Position numbers and translations under genes: made by a program. DNA of 64,000 nucleotides from Imtechella halotolerans (GTDB lineage Bacteria > Bacteroidota > Bacteroidia > Flavobacteriales > Flavobacteriaceae): positions 3,049,112 to 3,113,111 of the forward strand of contig NZ_CP117969.2 in the NCBI RefSeq assembly GCF_028743515.2, in the 5' to 3' direction. Positions 29,259-37,874 of this stretch are shown here, in pieces. Numbering within the stretch: position 1 is the stretch's first letter; each line of letters begins with the position of its first letter. The notes under the pieces are model-generated. The model was not told the DNA's origin and did not search any database. It saw only the letters and a list, made by a program, of their open reading frames with translations.

Positions 29259-29867
29259 TTAATTAAAGTTAAATTCTACATCTGGCGCTTTTTCTGCTCC
29301 TGATTCTGATTTGAATAGGGTTAGTTTTTGAGTGCCTTTAATAGCTGCAGCAAAGTTGGTAGGGATTTTTTCAATAAAGATATTGAAGTTACCAGCAGTT
29401 TCATTGTACCTATTTCGCTCCACATTGATACGGTTTTCAGTGCCTTCTAGTTGCGATTGCAATTCCAAGAAGTTCTGATTGGCTTTTAATTCTGGATATC
29501 GCTCAACAGTTACCAAAAGTCTTGATAGTGCTGAGGTAAGTCCGGCTTGTGCTTCTTGAAATTGCGCTAATTGATCTGGAGTGATGTTAGTGGGGTCTAT
29601 TTGAACAGAAGTTGCTTTAGAACGAGCTTCAATTACATCTGTAAGTGTACCTCGTTCAAAGTCTGCTGCACCCTGAACTGTTTTGACAAGATTGCCAATA
29701 AGATCACTACGACGTTGGTAGGCACTTTCAACATTAGCCCATTGTTTTTCGGCTTGACCTTTCATCTCGACTATGTCATTATTCGCTCTTATGTACCAAG
29801 TAAAGAGAATAAGTGCAAGTCCTCCAATTATTAATAATGGCAACCATTTTTTTAGTGCAGTGTTCAT
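29259..29867 (-). CDS. LemA family protein
   Basis: A 202-residue protein with one N-terminal membrane helix (WLPLLIIGGLALILFTWYI) and the LemA helical domain: WANVESAYQRRSDLIGNLVKTVQGAADFERGTL, SRLLVTVERYPELKANQNFLELQSQLEGTENRI and VERNRYNETAGNFN. LemA proteins have a short outward N-terminus and a helical bundle; they are linked to envelope stress and to TPM partners, as found immediately downstream here. It begins two bases after the MerR stop, so it is cotranscribed. Confidence 0.94.
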   Translation of the reverse strand: MNTALKKWLPLLIIGGLALILFTWYIRANNDIVEMKGQAEKQWANVESAYQRRSDLIGNLVKTVQGAADFERGTLTDVIEARSKATSVQIDPTNITPDQLAQFQEAQAGLTSALSRLLVTVERYPELKANQNFLELQSQLEGTENRINVERNRYNETAGNFNIFIEKIPTNFAAAIKGTQKLTLFKSESGAEKAPDVEFNFN

Positions 29868-29869
29868 AG

Positions 29870-30199
29870 CTATAATTCGTTTTTGATTTTTAGTAATTCC
29901 GTTTTTATGTGTTCTAATTTACGAATGATTTCGAATTTAGACATTGATTTGTGCTTTTCTTCTTTAAGGTGTGTTTTCGCTCCTTCGAGGGTAAATCCAC
30001 GTTCTTTAACTAGATGATAAATAAATTGAAGATTCTTAACGTCTTCAGGAGTAAATTTCCTAGTTCCTCTATCGTTCTTTTTTGGTTTTATTACATCAAA
30101 TTCCTTCTCCCAAAAACGTATTAAGGAGGTGTTTACATTAAATGCTTTGGCAACTTCGCCAATACTGTAGTAGCGTTTTTCAGGTAGGTTGATGTGCAT
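29870..30199 (-). CDS. MerR family transcriptional regulator
   Basis: A 109-residue protein with a MerR winged-helix DNA-binding domain: KRYYSIGEVAKAFNVNTSLIRFWEKEFD followed by KFTPEDVKNLQFIYHLVKERGFTLEGAK. The C-terminus is a short helix (residues 85-109) without a cysteine-based metal site or ligand domain, so it is a minimal MerR. Its start overlaps the M23 peptidase stop as TAATG, implying translational coupling. It probably regulates envelope genes, perhaps its own operon; the target is not visible. Confidence 0.92.
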   Translation of the reverse strand: MHINLPEKRYYSIGEVAKAFNVNTSLIRFWEKEFDVIKPKKNDRGTRKFTPEDVKNLQFIYHLVKERGFTLEGAKTHLKEEKHKSMSKFEIIRKLEHIKTELLKIKNEL

Positions 30200-31176
30200 T
30201 AATCCAATGATTGATTTTCTTGAGCAGCATTGCGAAGCATTTCTTCAAACTCGGCAGCAGTAAGACTTCCGTAGTAGAAGTTAATAGGGTTAATGCGTTC
30301 GTCATCTTTAAAAACCTCGTAATGTAGGTGCGGTGCTTCTGAGCGCCCCGTACTTCCTACAAATCCAATAAGGTCACCTCGTTTTACACGCTGTCCTTTT
30401 CGTACATTGTATCTACTTAGGTGTGCATACAAGCTAACATAGCCATATCCATGATTGATTCGAATGTGTTCGCCATATCCTGCAGCTGTATTGTCCGCGC
30501 GTTCAACCACCCCATCACCAGTTGCATAAATCGGAGTGCCTCTAGGAGCTGTAAAATCCATGCCGTAATGAAATTTTCTAGCTTTTGTAAACGGGTCACT
30601 TCGCCATCCATATCCTGAGGCCATTCTAGTCAAGTCTTTAGATAGTATTGGTTGAATGGCAGGTATTGCAGCTAATAATTTCTCTTTATCCGCGGCTAAT
30701 CGTGTTATTTCATCTAGTGATTTGGATTGTACAACAAGCTGTTTTTGTAATATTTCAAGACGTTTCGTGGTACTGATGATCATCTCGGAATTGTTGTAGC
30801 CTTCGAGGGATTTATATCTGTTAATACCTCCAAAACCTGCTTTTCGTTGTTCTTCAGGAATTGGATTTGCTTCAAAATACAGTCGGTAGAGATTATTATC
30901 CCTGTCCTCAATATTATGAAGGACCTCTTCAATTTGGGCTAATTTCTTATTAAGAAGTTCATATTGAATTTCGTATTGCTTCAGCTCTCTGGCTTGTGCT
31001 AATTCACGAGGAGTATTTAAAAAATTTGTATTTAGAAGTATGAACATTCCTATAAATCCAAAAAGCATTGAAGCTGTCAAAAAAAGGAAAACGTTACGAA
31101 GCTTACGCCCTTTTCTGGGTTCAATTTTCCTATAGGAAAGGGTTTCCGTATCGTAATAATATTTTACCTTACTCAT
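30199..31176 (-). CDS. M23 family peptidoglycan endopeptidase (LytM domain)
   Basis: A 325-residue inner-membrane-anchored protein: membrane helix at about residues 27-50 (VFLFLTASMLFGFIGMFILL), a periplasmic coiled coil to about residue 170, then an M23/LytM domain with zinc-site motifs HYGMDFTAPRGTP and APHLHYEVF. All metal and catalytic residues (H-x-x-x-D and HLH) are present, so it should be an active endopeptidase, unlike degenerate EnvC/NlpD activators. It heads a five-gene operon with MerR, LemA and two TPM genes and is divergent from alaS. Confidence 0.92.
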   Translation of the reverse strand: MSKVKYYYDTETLSYRKIEPRKGRKLRNVFLFLTASMLFGFIGMFILLNTNFLNTPRELAQARELKQYEIQYELLNKKLAQIEEVLHNIEDRDNNLYRLYFEANPIPEEQRKAGFGGINRYKSLEGYNNSEMIISTTKRLEILQKQLVVQSKSLDEITRLAADKEKLLAAIPAIQPILSKDLTRMASGYGWRSDPFTKARKFHYGMDFTAPRGTPIYATGDGVVERADNTAAGYGEHIRINHGYGYVSLYAHLSRYNVRKGQRVKRGDLIGFVGSTGRSEAPHLHYEVFKDDERINPINFYYGSLTAAEFEEMLRNAAQENQSLD

Positions 31177-31190
31177 AATTTAAAATATGC

Positions 31191-31198
31191 TATTTTTG
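31191..31198 (+). promoter_or_regulatory. -7 element TATTTTTG of alaS
   Basis: Matches TAnnTTTG. The leader to the ATG at 31304 would be about 100 bases and includes a short hairpin (CCTGCA / TGCAGG, 31203-31225) and GTTAG / CTAAC (31227-31240). Confidence 0.45.
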
Positions 31199-31243
31199 CA
31201 GTCCTGCAAGATGTTGAAGTGCAGGTGTTAGATGGCTAACGAA

Positions 31244-31251
31244 CAAATATA
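31244..31251 (-). promoter_or_regulatory. -7 element TATATTTG of the M23 operon
   Basis: Matches TAnnTTTG on the minus strand, 67 bases from the ATG at 31176. It lies inside the predicted alaS leader, so the two divergent transcripts would overlap at their 5' ends by about 30 bases. Confidence 0.45.
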
Positions 31252-31303
31252 AAAATTGTTTTAGAGTTAGCCTATATTTTAGGTAAAGGTTAAGATAAAT
31301 TCT

Positions 31304-33916
31304 ATGAATTCTCAAGAAATAAGAACTGCTTTTTTACGCTTTTTTGAAAGTAAGCAACATATAATAGTGCCTTCAGCGCCTATTGTTTTAAAGGATGATC
31401 CTACACTAATGTTCAACAACTCGGGTATGGCCCAGTTTAAAGAATATTTTTTGGGAAATGCTACTCCGAAAAGTAACCGTATAGCGGACACCCAGAAATG
31501 TCTTCGTGTTTCAGGTAAGCATAATGATCTGGAGGATGTAGGATTTGATACTTATCACCATACAATGTTTGAAATGTTGGGTAATTGGTCTTTTGGTGAT
31601 TATTTCAAAAAAGAAGCAATTGCTTGGGCATGGGAATTTTTAACAGATGTTTTAAAATTAGATAAAGATCGTTTGTACGTTTCTGTCTTTGAAGGGAGTC
31701 CAGAAGAAAATGTATCTTTTGACCAAGAAGCTTGGGATTTATGGAAACAATTTGTTAGCGAAGACAGAATTATCAAAGGAAATAAAAAGGATAATTTTTG
31801 GGAAATGGGAGACCAAGGGCCATGTGGTCCTTGTTCTGAGATTCATATTGATTTACGGTCTGAAGTGGATCGAGAAAAGGTTCCAGGTTATGGTTTAGTG
31901 AATGCCGATCATCCTCAGGTTGTTGAGATATGGAATTTGGTATTTATGGAATTCAATCGTAAGGCTGATGGTTCCCTTGAAAAATTACCAGCGCAGCACG
32001 TAGATACAGGAATGGGATTTGAACGTTTGTGTATGGCTATGCAGGGTAAGGTGTCTAATTATGATACAGATGTTTTTACTCCTTTGATTCGTGAGGTAGA
32101 AACTATTACAAATGTAAAGTATGGGGCCAATGAAAAATCGGATATTGCTATCCGAGTGATTGTAGACCATGTTCGGGCCGTAGCATTTGCTATTGCTGAT
32201 GGACAATTACCTTCCAATACAGGAGCTGGTTATGTGATTCGTAGAATTCTGCGTCGTGCTATTAGATATGGATTTACTTTCTTGGATAGGAAGGAACCAT
32301 TTATATACAAATTGGTTGAAGTGCTTAGTGGTCAAATGGGTGATTTTTTCCCTGAAATTAAAACACAGCAGAATTTGGTAACACAAGTAATCAGAGAGGA
32401 GGAAGCTTCTTTTTTGAGAACATTAGATCAAGGATTGGTATTGTTAGACAGTGTTATTGCATCAACTTCGGGAAAGGAAGTTTCCGGAAAAAGAGCTTTC
32501 GAATTATATGATACATTTGGGTTCCCAATTGACCTTACAGCTTTAATTTTAAGAGAAAAGGGGTATTCATTGAATGAGTCGGAGTTTGAAGAGGAACTTC
32601 AAAAGCAAAAAGATCGATCTCGAGCTGCATCTAAAGTAACAACAGGTGATTGGGAAATATTGTATGATGATGATGTCGAGGAGTTTGTTGGATATGATAT
32701 GACTACCACAAAGGTTAAAATCACTAGATACAGAAAGGTTGAAAATAAAAAATTTGGGGAAATGTATCAATTGGTTTTCAATATTACGCCGTTTTATCCT
32801 GAAGGAGGAGGTCAAATTGGAGATCGAGGCTTCATTGAAGCTTCTAATGGGGAAGTTGTATATATTGAAGACACTAAGAAGGAAAATAATGTAATTATTC
32901 ATTTTACTAAAACATTACCCCGCAATCTTGATGGTCTTTTTACAGCTGTAGTGAGTAGTGAGTTTAGAAAAAATGTATCCAGTAATCACTCCGCTACCCA
33001 TTTATTGCATCAGGCGTTACGGGCTGTATTAGGAACTCATGTAGAACAAAAAGGTTCATTGGTAAGCAATTCCTATTTACGTTTTGATTTTTCTCACTTT
33101 GCAAAAGTTACTGAAACTGAACTAAAACAAGTTGAAGATTTTGTAAATGCCCGTATTCAGGAGGCTTTACCTCTGGTGGAGAGAAGAAATATACCTTTTC
33201 AACAAGCATTAGATGAAGGTGCAATGGCACTGTTTGGAGAGAAATATGGTGATACTGTCCGTGCCATTAAGTTCGGAAAAAGTATGGAGCTTTGTGGTGG
33301 TATTCACGTAGAAAATACAAAAGATATTTGGCATTTCATGATTACTTCAGAAAGTGCTGTAGCTGCAGGTGTTCGTCGTATTGAGGCCATTACAAATGAG
33401 TTTGCAAAACAACACTTAATGGAACAAAATGAGTTGTTATATCAAATAAAGGGAATGTTGAAAAACCCTCAAGACATAACAAAAACTGTGGCCTCATTGC
33501 AAGATGAAAATACTAAGTTGAAAAAACAATTAGAGCAGTTACTTAAGGACAAAGCAAAAAACTTAAAAGGAGAATTAATCTCACAGATCCAAAGCGTCAA
33601 TGGTGTCGATTTCTTAGCGGTTCAGGTTGATATAGATGCTGCTGGTGCCAAAGATTTAGTGCATGAACTAGGAAGTAATAAGGACAATTTGTTTGTGGTA
33701 CTCGCCACAGTAAATGAAGATAAGCCTATGCTTACTTGTTATATTTCAAAGGAATTGGTGGCTAGTAAAGGATTTAATGCAGGTCAGGTTGTCCGTGAAT
33801 TAGGAAAATTTATTCAAGGCGGAGGTGGAGGTCAACCATTTTTCGCCACAGCAGGTGGAAAATTTGCGGAAGGAATACCCGAAGCATTAGGTAAGGCAAT
33901 TACATATATTCAATAG
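31304..33916 (+). CDS. alaS: Alanyl-tRNA synthetase
   Basis: An 870-residue class II synthetase of standard length. It has motif [15 protein letters not shown] and the catalytic domain to about residue 460, then the editing domain with zinc ligands His562 and His566 ([13 protein letters not shown]) and Cys664 and His668 (ELCGGIHV). A coiled coil ([22 protein letters not shown]) and the DHHA1 C-Ala domain with a [14 protein letters not shown] loop follow. It is monocistronic, divergent from the M23 operon, and closed by a terminator at 33923-33951. Confidence 0.98.
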   Translation: MNSQEIRTAFLRFFESKQHIIVPSAPIVLKDDPTLMFNNSGMAQFKEYFLGNATPKSNRIADTQKCLRVSGKHNDLEDVGFDTYHHTMFEMLGNWSFGDYFKKEAIAWAWEFLTDVLKLDKDRLYVSVFEGSPEENVSFDQEAWDLWKQFVSEDRIIKGNKKDNFWEMGDQGPCGPCSEIHIDLRSEVDREKVPGYGLVNADHPQVVEIWNLVFMEFNRKADGSLEKLPAQHVDTGMGFERLCMAMQGKVSNYDTDVFTPLIREVETITNVKYGANEKSDIAIRVIVDHVRAVAFAIADGQLPSNTGAGYVIRRILRRAIRYGFTFLDRKEPFIYKLVEVLSGQMGDFFPEIKTQQNLVTQVIREEEASFLRTLDQGLVLLDSVIASTSGKEVSGKRAFELYDTFGFPIDLTALILREKGYSLNESEFEEELQKQKDRSRAASKVTTGDWEILYDDDVEEFVGYDMTTTKVKITRYRKVENKKFGEMYQLVFNITPFYPEGGGQIGDRGFIEASNGEVVYIEDTKKENNVIIHFTKTLPRNLDGLFTAVVSSEFRKNVSSNHSATHLLHQALRAVLGTHVEQKGSLVSNSYLRFDFSHFAKVTETELKQVEDFVNARIQEALPLVERRNIPFQQALDEGAMALFGEKYGDTVRAIKFGKSMELCGGIHVENTKDIWHFMITSESAVAAGVRRIEAITNEFAKQHLMEQNELLYQIKGMLKNPQDITKTVASLQDENTKLKKQLEQLLKDKAKNLKGELISQIQSVNGVDFLAVQVDIDAAGAKDLVHELGSNKDNLFVVLATVNEDKPMLTCYISKELVASKGFNAGQVVRELGKFIQGGGGGQPFFATAGGKFAEGIPEALGKAITYIQ

Positions 33917-33922
33917 AATTAG

Positions 33923-33951
33923 AGCTCGGTATATTCACCGGGCTTTTTTTT
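33923..33951 (+). terminator. Terminator of alaS
   Basis: Eight-base stem AGCTCGGT / ACCGGGCT with an ATATTC loop, followed by eight T. Confidence 0.85.
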
Positions 33952-33994
33952 GGATTGTGTTATTTTTTTCAATTCATTTGATGAAAATTAAGCT

Positions 33995-34951
33995 ATGGAT
34001 TTTAGAACGATTGTCCCGATAAGCCCAATGGAATGCAAGATTGATTATCAATCGCAATTGGTTTTAGTGGGGTCTTGTTTCGCAGAAAATGTGGCGGATA
34101 AACTTGCTTTTTACAATTTTAAACATGTTGTTAATCCTTTAGGTATATTATTTAATCCTGTTTCTATTCAAAACCTTATAGAAAGAGGCCTAAACAATAG
34201 GTCTTTTACAGAGGAGGATATTTTTTACCATAATGAGTGCTGGCATTCCTATGAAGTTCATTCTGAGATGAGTCATTCAGACAAGGACTTGATGCTAAAT
34301 TCAATGAATGAGGCACTTGAATTATTTGGTGCATCTTTGAAAGAGGCTTCTCATTTTATTATTACCTTGGGAACTTCATGGGTATATAAAGAAATATCTA
34401 ACAATGCAATTGTTGCTAATTGTCATAAGGTTCCACAGAAATCGTTTAAGAAGTATTTGCTTACTGTGCATGAAATTACTGAGAGTTTAAGAAATATTGT
34501 GTCATTGTTAAGATCGTACAACCCTAATTTGAGTATTGTATTTACAGTTTCTCCAGTAAGACATTTAAAGGATGGGTATGTCGAAAATCAAAGGAGTAAA
34601 GCACATCTTATTGCGGCAGTTCATTCATTAAATGATGTTAGAAATGAAGGTAGTAGGTTGTCCTACTTCCCTGCATATGAAATTGTTATGGATGAGTTGC
34701 GCGATTATCGTTTTTATTCAGAAGATATGATACATCCAAATTCAATAGCTATTGATTATATCTGGGGACGTCTAGTAGAGTCCTGGATTACTTCTGAAGC
34801 TAGTAAAATTATGCAGGAGGTTGAAAAGATACGTAAGGGACTTTTACATCGCCCATTTAACCCAGATACAGATGCGCATAAAAAATTTTTAAAACAATTG
34901 GAGGGAACTATTTTGTCGTTACAGAATAGGTACCCCTTTATGTCATTTTAA
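33995..34951 (+). CDS. GSCFA domain protein
   Basis: A 318-residue protein opening with the eponymous VLVGSCFAENVADKL motif at about residues 25-39. It also has FIITLGTSWVY, VFTVSPVRHLKDGYVENQRSKAHL and EDMIHPNSIAIDYIW, which are the remaining GSCFA blocks. The fold is SGNH-like: the Ser of GSCFA and the terminal Asp-x-x-His (EDMIHP) resemble a catalytic pair. No signal peptide is present. Substrate is unknown. It follows alaS on the same strand but behind a terminator. Confidence 0.88.
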   Translation: MDFRTIVPISPMECKIDYQSQLVLVGSCFAENVADKLAFYNFKHVVNPLGILFNPVSIQNLIERGLNNRSFTEEDIFYHNECWHSYEVHSEMSHSDKDLMLNSMNEALELFGASLKEASHFIITLGTSWVYKEISNNAIVANCHKVPQKSFKKYLLTVHEITESLRNIVSLLRSYNPNLSIVFTVSPVRHLKDGYVENQRSKAHLIAAVHSLNDVRNEGSRLSYFPAYEIVMDELRDYRFYSEDMIHPNSIAIDYIWGRLVESWITSEASKIMQEVEKIRKGLLHRPFNPDTDAHKKFLKQLEGTILSLQNRYPFMSF

Positions 34952-35012
34952 ATTATTTAAATTGGAAAAGTAGCTATACAGTTATCTTTTTTGTGAAGAA
35001 AAAAGTAGGCTA

Positions 35013-35062
35013 TTTTACCACAAACCAATACGATTAATGTTGTCGCTTGATTTGTGGTAAAA
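35013..35062. terminator. Inverted repeat between convergent genes
   Basis: 12-base perfect arms TTTTACCACAAA (35013-35024) and TTTGTGGTAAAA (35051-35062) around a 26-base centre. It lies between the convergent GSCFA and rhodanese genes. It may act as a weak bidirectional terminator; the large loop is unusual. Confidence 0.45.
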
Positions 35063-35082
35063 ATTATAATAATAATGTTGGC

Positions 35083-35394
35083 TTATTGATTGAGTTTGTG
35101 TGCTAAGCTACTCCATCCACCACCATTTACTACCTCAATCCCATGACTTTTAAGAATAGAAGCTGCACTTGAGCTTCGCATTCCACTCGCACAGCATGCA
35201 ATAATCGGTTTATTCAGCTTTTTAATTGCATTTATTTGTCCTTGCAAAGATTGTAATGGAATATTTTTGGAACCTTGAATATGACCTCCTTGAAATTCTC
35301 CTGGTGTTCTCACATCAATAATTACAGCACCTTTTGTAATGAATTCTTGTAATTGTTCATTTTTGTTACCAAATAATAAATCTAATAATCCCAT
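35083..35394 (-). CDS. Rhodanese-like domain protein
   Basis: A 103-residue single-domain rhodanese with strand IIDVRTPGEFQGGHIQGSKNIP and active-site loop CASGMRSS (Cys68, CxxGxRS), so it should be a catalytically active sulfurtransferase, probably cytoplasmic. The preferred start at 35394 gives MGLLDLLFGN; an in-frame ATG at 35415 adds seven residues but lies beside a -7-like TACTTTG (35413-35419). Sulfur donor and acceptor are unknown. Confidence 0.9.
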   Translation of the reverse strand: MGLLDLLFGNKNEQLQEFITKGAVIIDVRTPGEFQGGHIQGSKNIPLQSLQGQINAIKKLNKPIIACCASGMRSSSAASILKSHGIEVVNGGGWSSLAHKLNQ

Positions 35395-35458
35395 AGATAT
35401 GTTTTTTATTGACAAAGTAACATTTATTTCAAGGTATTAGTCAGTATCTAAAGTTACA

Positions 35459-37216
35459 TTAGTGTACTTTTTCATTTTCGACAAGTGAGATTCCGCCATC
35501 AATAAGGTGGCCTACAAGTGGGCGATTCTGTTTTACTGTTTCTAAATGTGCTGCAATTTCTTTTGCAAAATCTATATCACCATTCTGGTGAGCAAGTTCG
35601 TATAACTCTACCGAGAGTAGCCAATCGTTAGGGAAATTTGAAACTAATTGTTCAAATATTTTATGACGTGATAGGGTGGTGTTTTTGCCATTCCTGAAGT
35701 CTCGGACTTGAAGATATAGGGATTCTAATTGAAGTCGTTCAGGTGTTTTTTTAGCTTTAATAGTTAACTCAGAGGGGACATGTGTAATAAGATCAAAGCT
35801 ATGAATGTCAGCAGCTCCACTGAAAGCCGAAACAATATCTTTGCCTACAGCCATGTCATAAATACCCCATTCAGGTTTAAACAAAATTGTTTCACCATAA
35901 CTTACCGTACAGTTTTTAAAACTAATAAGAATTATTTTTCCTTGAAGGTTGCGTGTTCCAGTAATAATATCACCCACAACCTTTATACCTCCTTCAAATT
36001 CAAGTGTAACCCGTTCACCTTCATAAATATCATAGGCTCGTAAATCTCTGGGACTCATGTCTTCAATTGCGAGATTAATTCCTTTAAGTTTTCCAATAGG
36101 TGAACCAAAGCCTTCACTATGGTAGCTGGCGCCATGTCCTATTAATTCCTTTTCACGGTATGCCAGTGCAGTTTTTCCTGTAGTTTGAACATAAATTGGT
36201 TTGCCATCATGGGCTATTACGTTGCTAAATACCCCTGAAACTTGGATTCCTGTGCTCAGTTCAATGCTGCCTAAAGCCTTAGACTCAATTAATTTTTGGA
36301 CACCACCTAATCCCCCTCTTCTAAGGGCCATGGTATTAGCGAATTCTTCCAAAACTAAACTTAAATGCGCAAAATCTGGAGTGACATAGAGTTGTGGTTG
36401 TGGTTTGGTAATATCAAAGCTTTTTTGAGCTGCATCAATCGTGTATGGAAGTTTTATAACATTATCAGTCATGCACCATGCACTTTCTCCAATGGATGAT
36501 AGAAGTCCAGCGCCATAAATCTTAGGATTATCAACAGTACCGATTAGTCCGTATTCTACGGTCCACCAATGAAGATTGCGAATTAATGCCATCTCACTTG
36601 GATTTCCCATATTATTTTGTAGGTCCTCAACATGCTTTTCTGCAGTTTCAATTTCTTTTTGTGAAGTTCCTTCCGCTTCTTTTATAATGGATAAGTGTCG
36701 TATGGCTTCATACATCTCATAGTCCTTCGCACTAGAAATTGCTTTACAACCAATTTCTCCAAATCGTCTTAAATACTCTGCATATTCGGGGTTAGCAATA
36801 ATAGGGGCGTGTCCTGCACCTTCGTGAATAATATCAGGTGCTGGGGTATATTCAATATGTTCAAGCTGTCTGATGTCTGAAGCAATAACAAGGACATTGT
36901 AGGCTTGAAATTCCATGAAGGCACTAGGCGGGATAAACCCATCTACTGCTACAGCAGCCCAGCCAATTTCTTTTAAAATTCGATTCATGCCATACATGTT
37001 TGGAATGCTGTCTATAGAAATTCCAGTTTGCCTAAGCCCATTAAGGTATGATTCATGCGCAACCTTTGAAAGGTAATCTACATTTTTACGCATTACATAA
37101 CGCCATACTGCCTGATCTATGGCTGTATAGTCTTCATAATTTTGCGGTTTGATAAATTGACGCAAATGATTAGGAAGTTTTTCTAGTATTGGATTTGATT
37201 CGTATTGGGTGCTCAT
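35459..37216 (-). CDS. Aromatic amino acid hydroxylase with long C-terminal extension
   Basis: A 585-residue protein whose N-terminal half is a tetrahydrobiopterin-dependent aromatic amino acid hydroxylase. The iron ligands are His131 and His136 in PDIIHEGAGHAPII and Glu221 in WWTVEYGLIG. The likely reaction is phenylalanine to tyrosine. The enzyme is about twice the length of the roughly 280-residue Proteobacterial form: there is an insert between His136 and Glu221, and some 250 extra C-terminal residues of beta-rich and helical sequence with no domain I recognise. Start at 37216 (MSTQYESNPILEK) is preferred over an upstream ATG at 37258. An amino-acid catabolism gene, hutU, lies nearby. Confidence 0.88.
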   Translation of the reverse strand: MSTQYESNPILEKLPNHLRQFIKPQNYEDYTAIDQAVWRYVMRKNVDYLSKVAHESYLNGLRQTGISIDSIPNMYGMNRILKEIGWAAVAVDGFIPPSAFMEFQAYNVLVIASDIRQLEHIEYTPAPDIIHEGAGHAPIIANPEYAEYLRRFGEIGCKAISSAKDYEMYEAIRHLSIIKEAEGTSQKEIETAEKHVEDLQNNMGNPSEMALIRNLHWWTVEYGLIGTVDNPKIYGAGLLSSIGESAWCMTDNVIKLPYTIDAAQKSFDITKPQPQLYVTPDFAHLSLVLEEFANTMALRRGGLGGVQKLIESKALGSIELSTGIQVSGVFSNVIAHDGKPIYVQTTGKTALAYREKELIGHGASYHSEGFGSPIGKLKGINLAIEDMSPRDLRAYDIYEGERVTLEFEGGIKVVGDIITGTRNLQGKIILISFKNCTVSYGETILFKPEWGIYDMAVGKDIVSAFSGAADIHSFDLITHVPSELTIKAKKTPERLQLESLYLQVRDFRNGKNTTLSRHKIFEQLVSNFPNDWLLSVELYELAHQNGDIDFAKEIAAHLETVKQNRPLVGHLIDGGISLVENEKVH

Positions 37217-37272
37217 ATTGTTATGGTTGTGTAGGTAAAAGTACAAAATCAAAATCAATACCTATGTTTAGA

Positions 37273-37312
37273 AAAACTTAAATGGCTACTCTAGAGTAGC
37301 CATTTAAGTTTG
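37273..37312 (-). terminator. Terminator of the DUF4136 gene
   Basis: Perfect palindrome with 18-base arms (37275-37310; AACTTAAATGGCTACTCT on the left) followed on the minus strand by T residues. It starts two bases from the DUF4136 stop codon. Confidence 0.85.
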
Positions 37313-37313
37313 T

Positions 37314-37841
37314 TTATTTTTCAGATCCTGGAGGATATTGAGATAAAATTTGTTTTACAAATTCACGTATACGCTCTTCTTTTCTATCCATAGTTTCTGG
37401 AAGAGAGCCAGTTCCTTTGCCTTGCCAAACAAGTTCTTTCTTTTTAGCATCAATGATGTCTATGTAAAGGCTTCCTTCGGTGTGAGAAGTTACATTACTA
37501 TATCCTCCCCAGCCCCAGCCCCAATAAGGACCCCAGCCAAAGCCTGCATTATTGTACACATCGACACGCTCTTTTTCTTTAGTGAAGATACTGATGAGCA
37601 TATCTGGATTTTCAGATTTCATGAATCCTTTAGCTGCCATTTCGGCATCAATGGCATACATGATACGTTTTTTGTCTAAATCCGATATTTCTGCTTTGTC
37701 AATACCAGGTTTAAAGAAAGCGTAGGTTTTTAATTCATTAAAATTTGTTTGACGGTCATAATCTGCTGCTACACGCACGCTGCTGCAGGATACCAATAGC
37801 ATTAATGCTATTATTGGAAGTGTAAATTTTAAAGCTTTCAT
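37314..37841 (-). CDS. DUF4136 family lipoprotein
   Basis: A 175-residue lipoprotein (signal FTLPIIALMLLVSC, lipobox LVSC with Cys19) of the DUF4136 family, recognised by the opening DYDRQTNFNELKTYAFFKPG and by SLYIDIIDAKKKELVWQGKG. The centre contains a Trp/Gly-rich stretch (GFGWGPYWGWGWGGYSN). Probably periplasmic or outer-membrane; function unknown. It lies 33 bases downstream of hutU on the same strand and may share its transcript. Confidence 0.88.
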   Translation of the reverse strand: MKALKFTLPIIALMLLVSCSSVRVAADYDRQTNFNELKTYAFFKPGIDKAEISDLDKKRIMYAIDAEMAAKGFMKSENPDMLISIFTKEKERVDVYNNAGFGWGPYWGWGWGGYSNVTSHTEGSLYIDIIDAKKKELVWQGKGTGSLPETMDRKEERIREFVKQILSQYPPGSEK

Positions 37842-37874
37842 ATGTGTATATTTATTAGCGATTAAAAATTTAAA

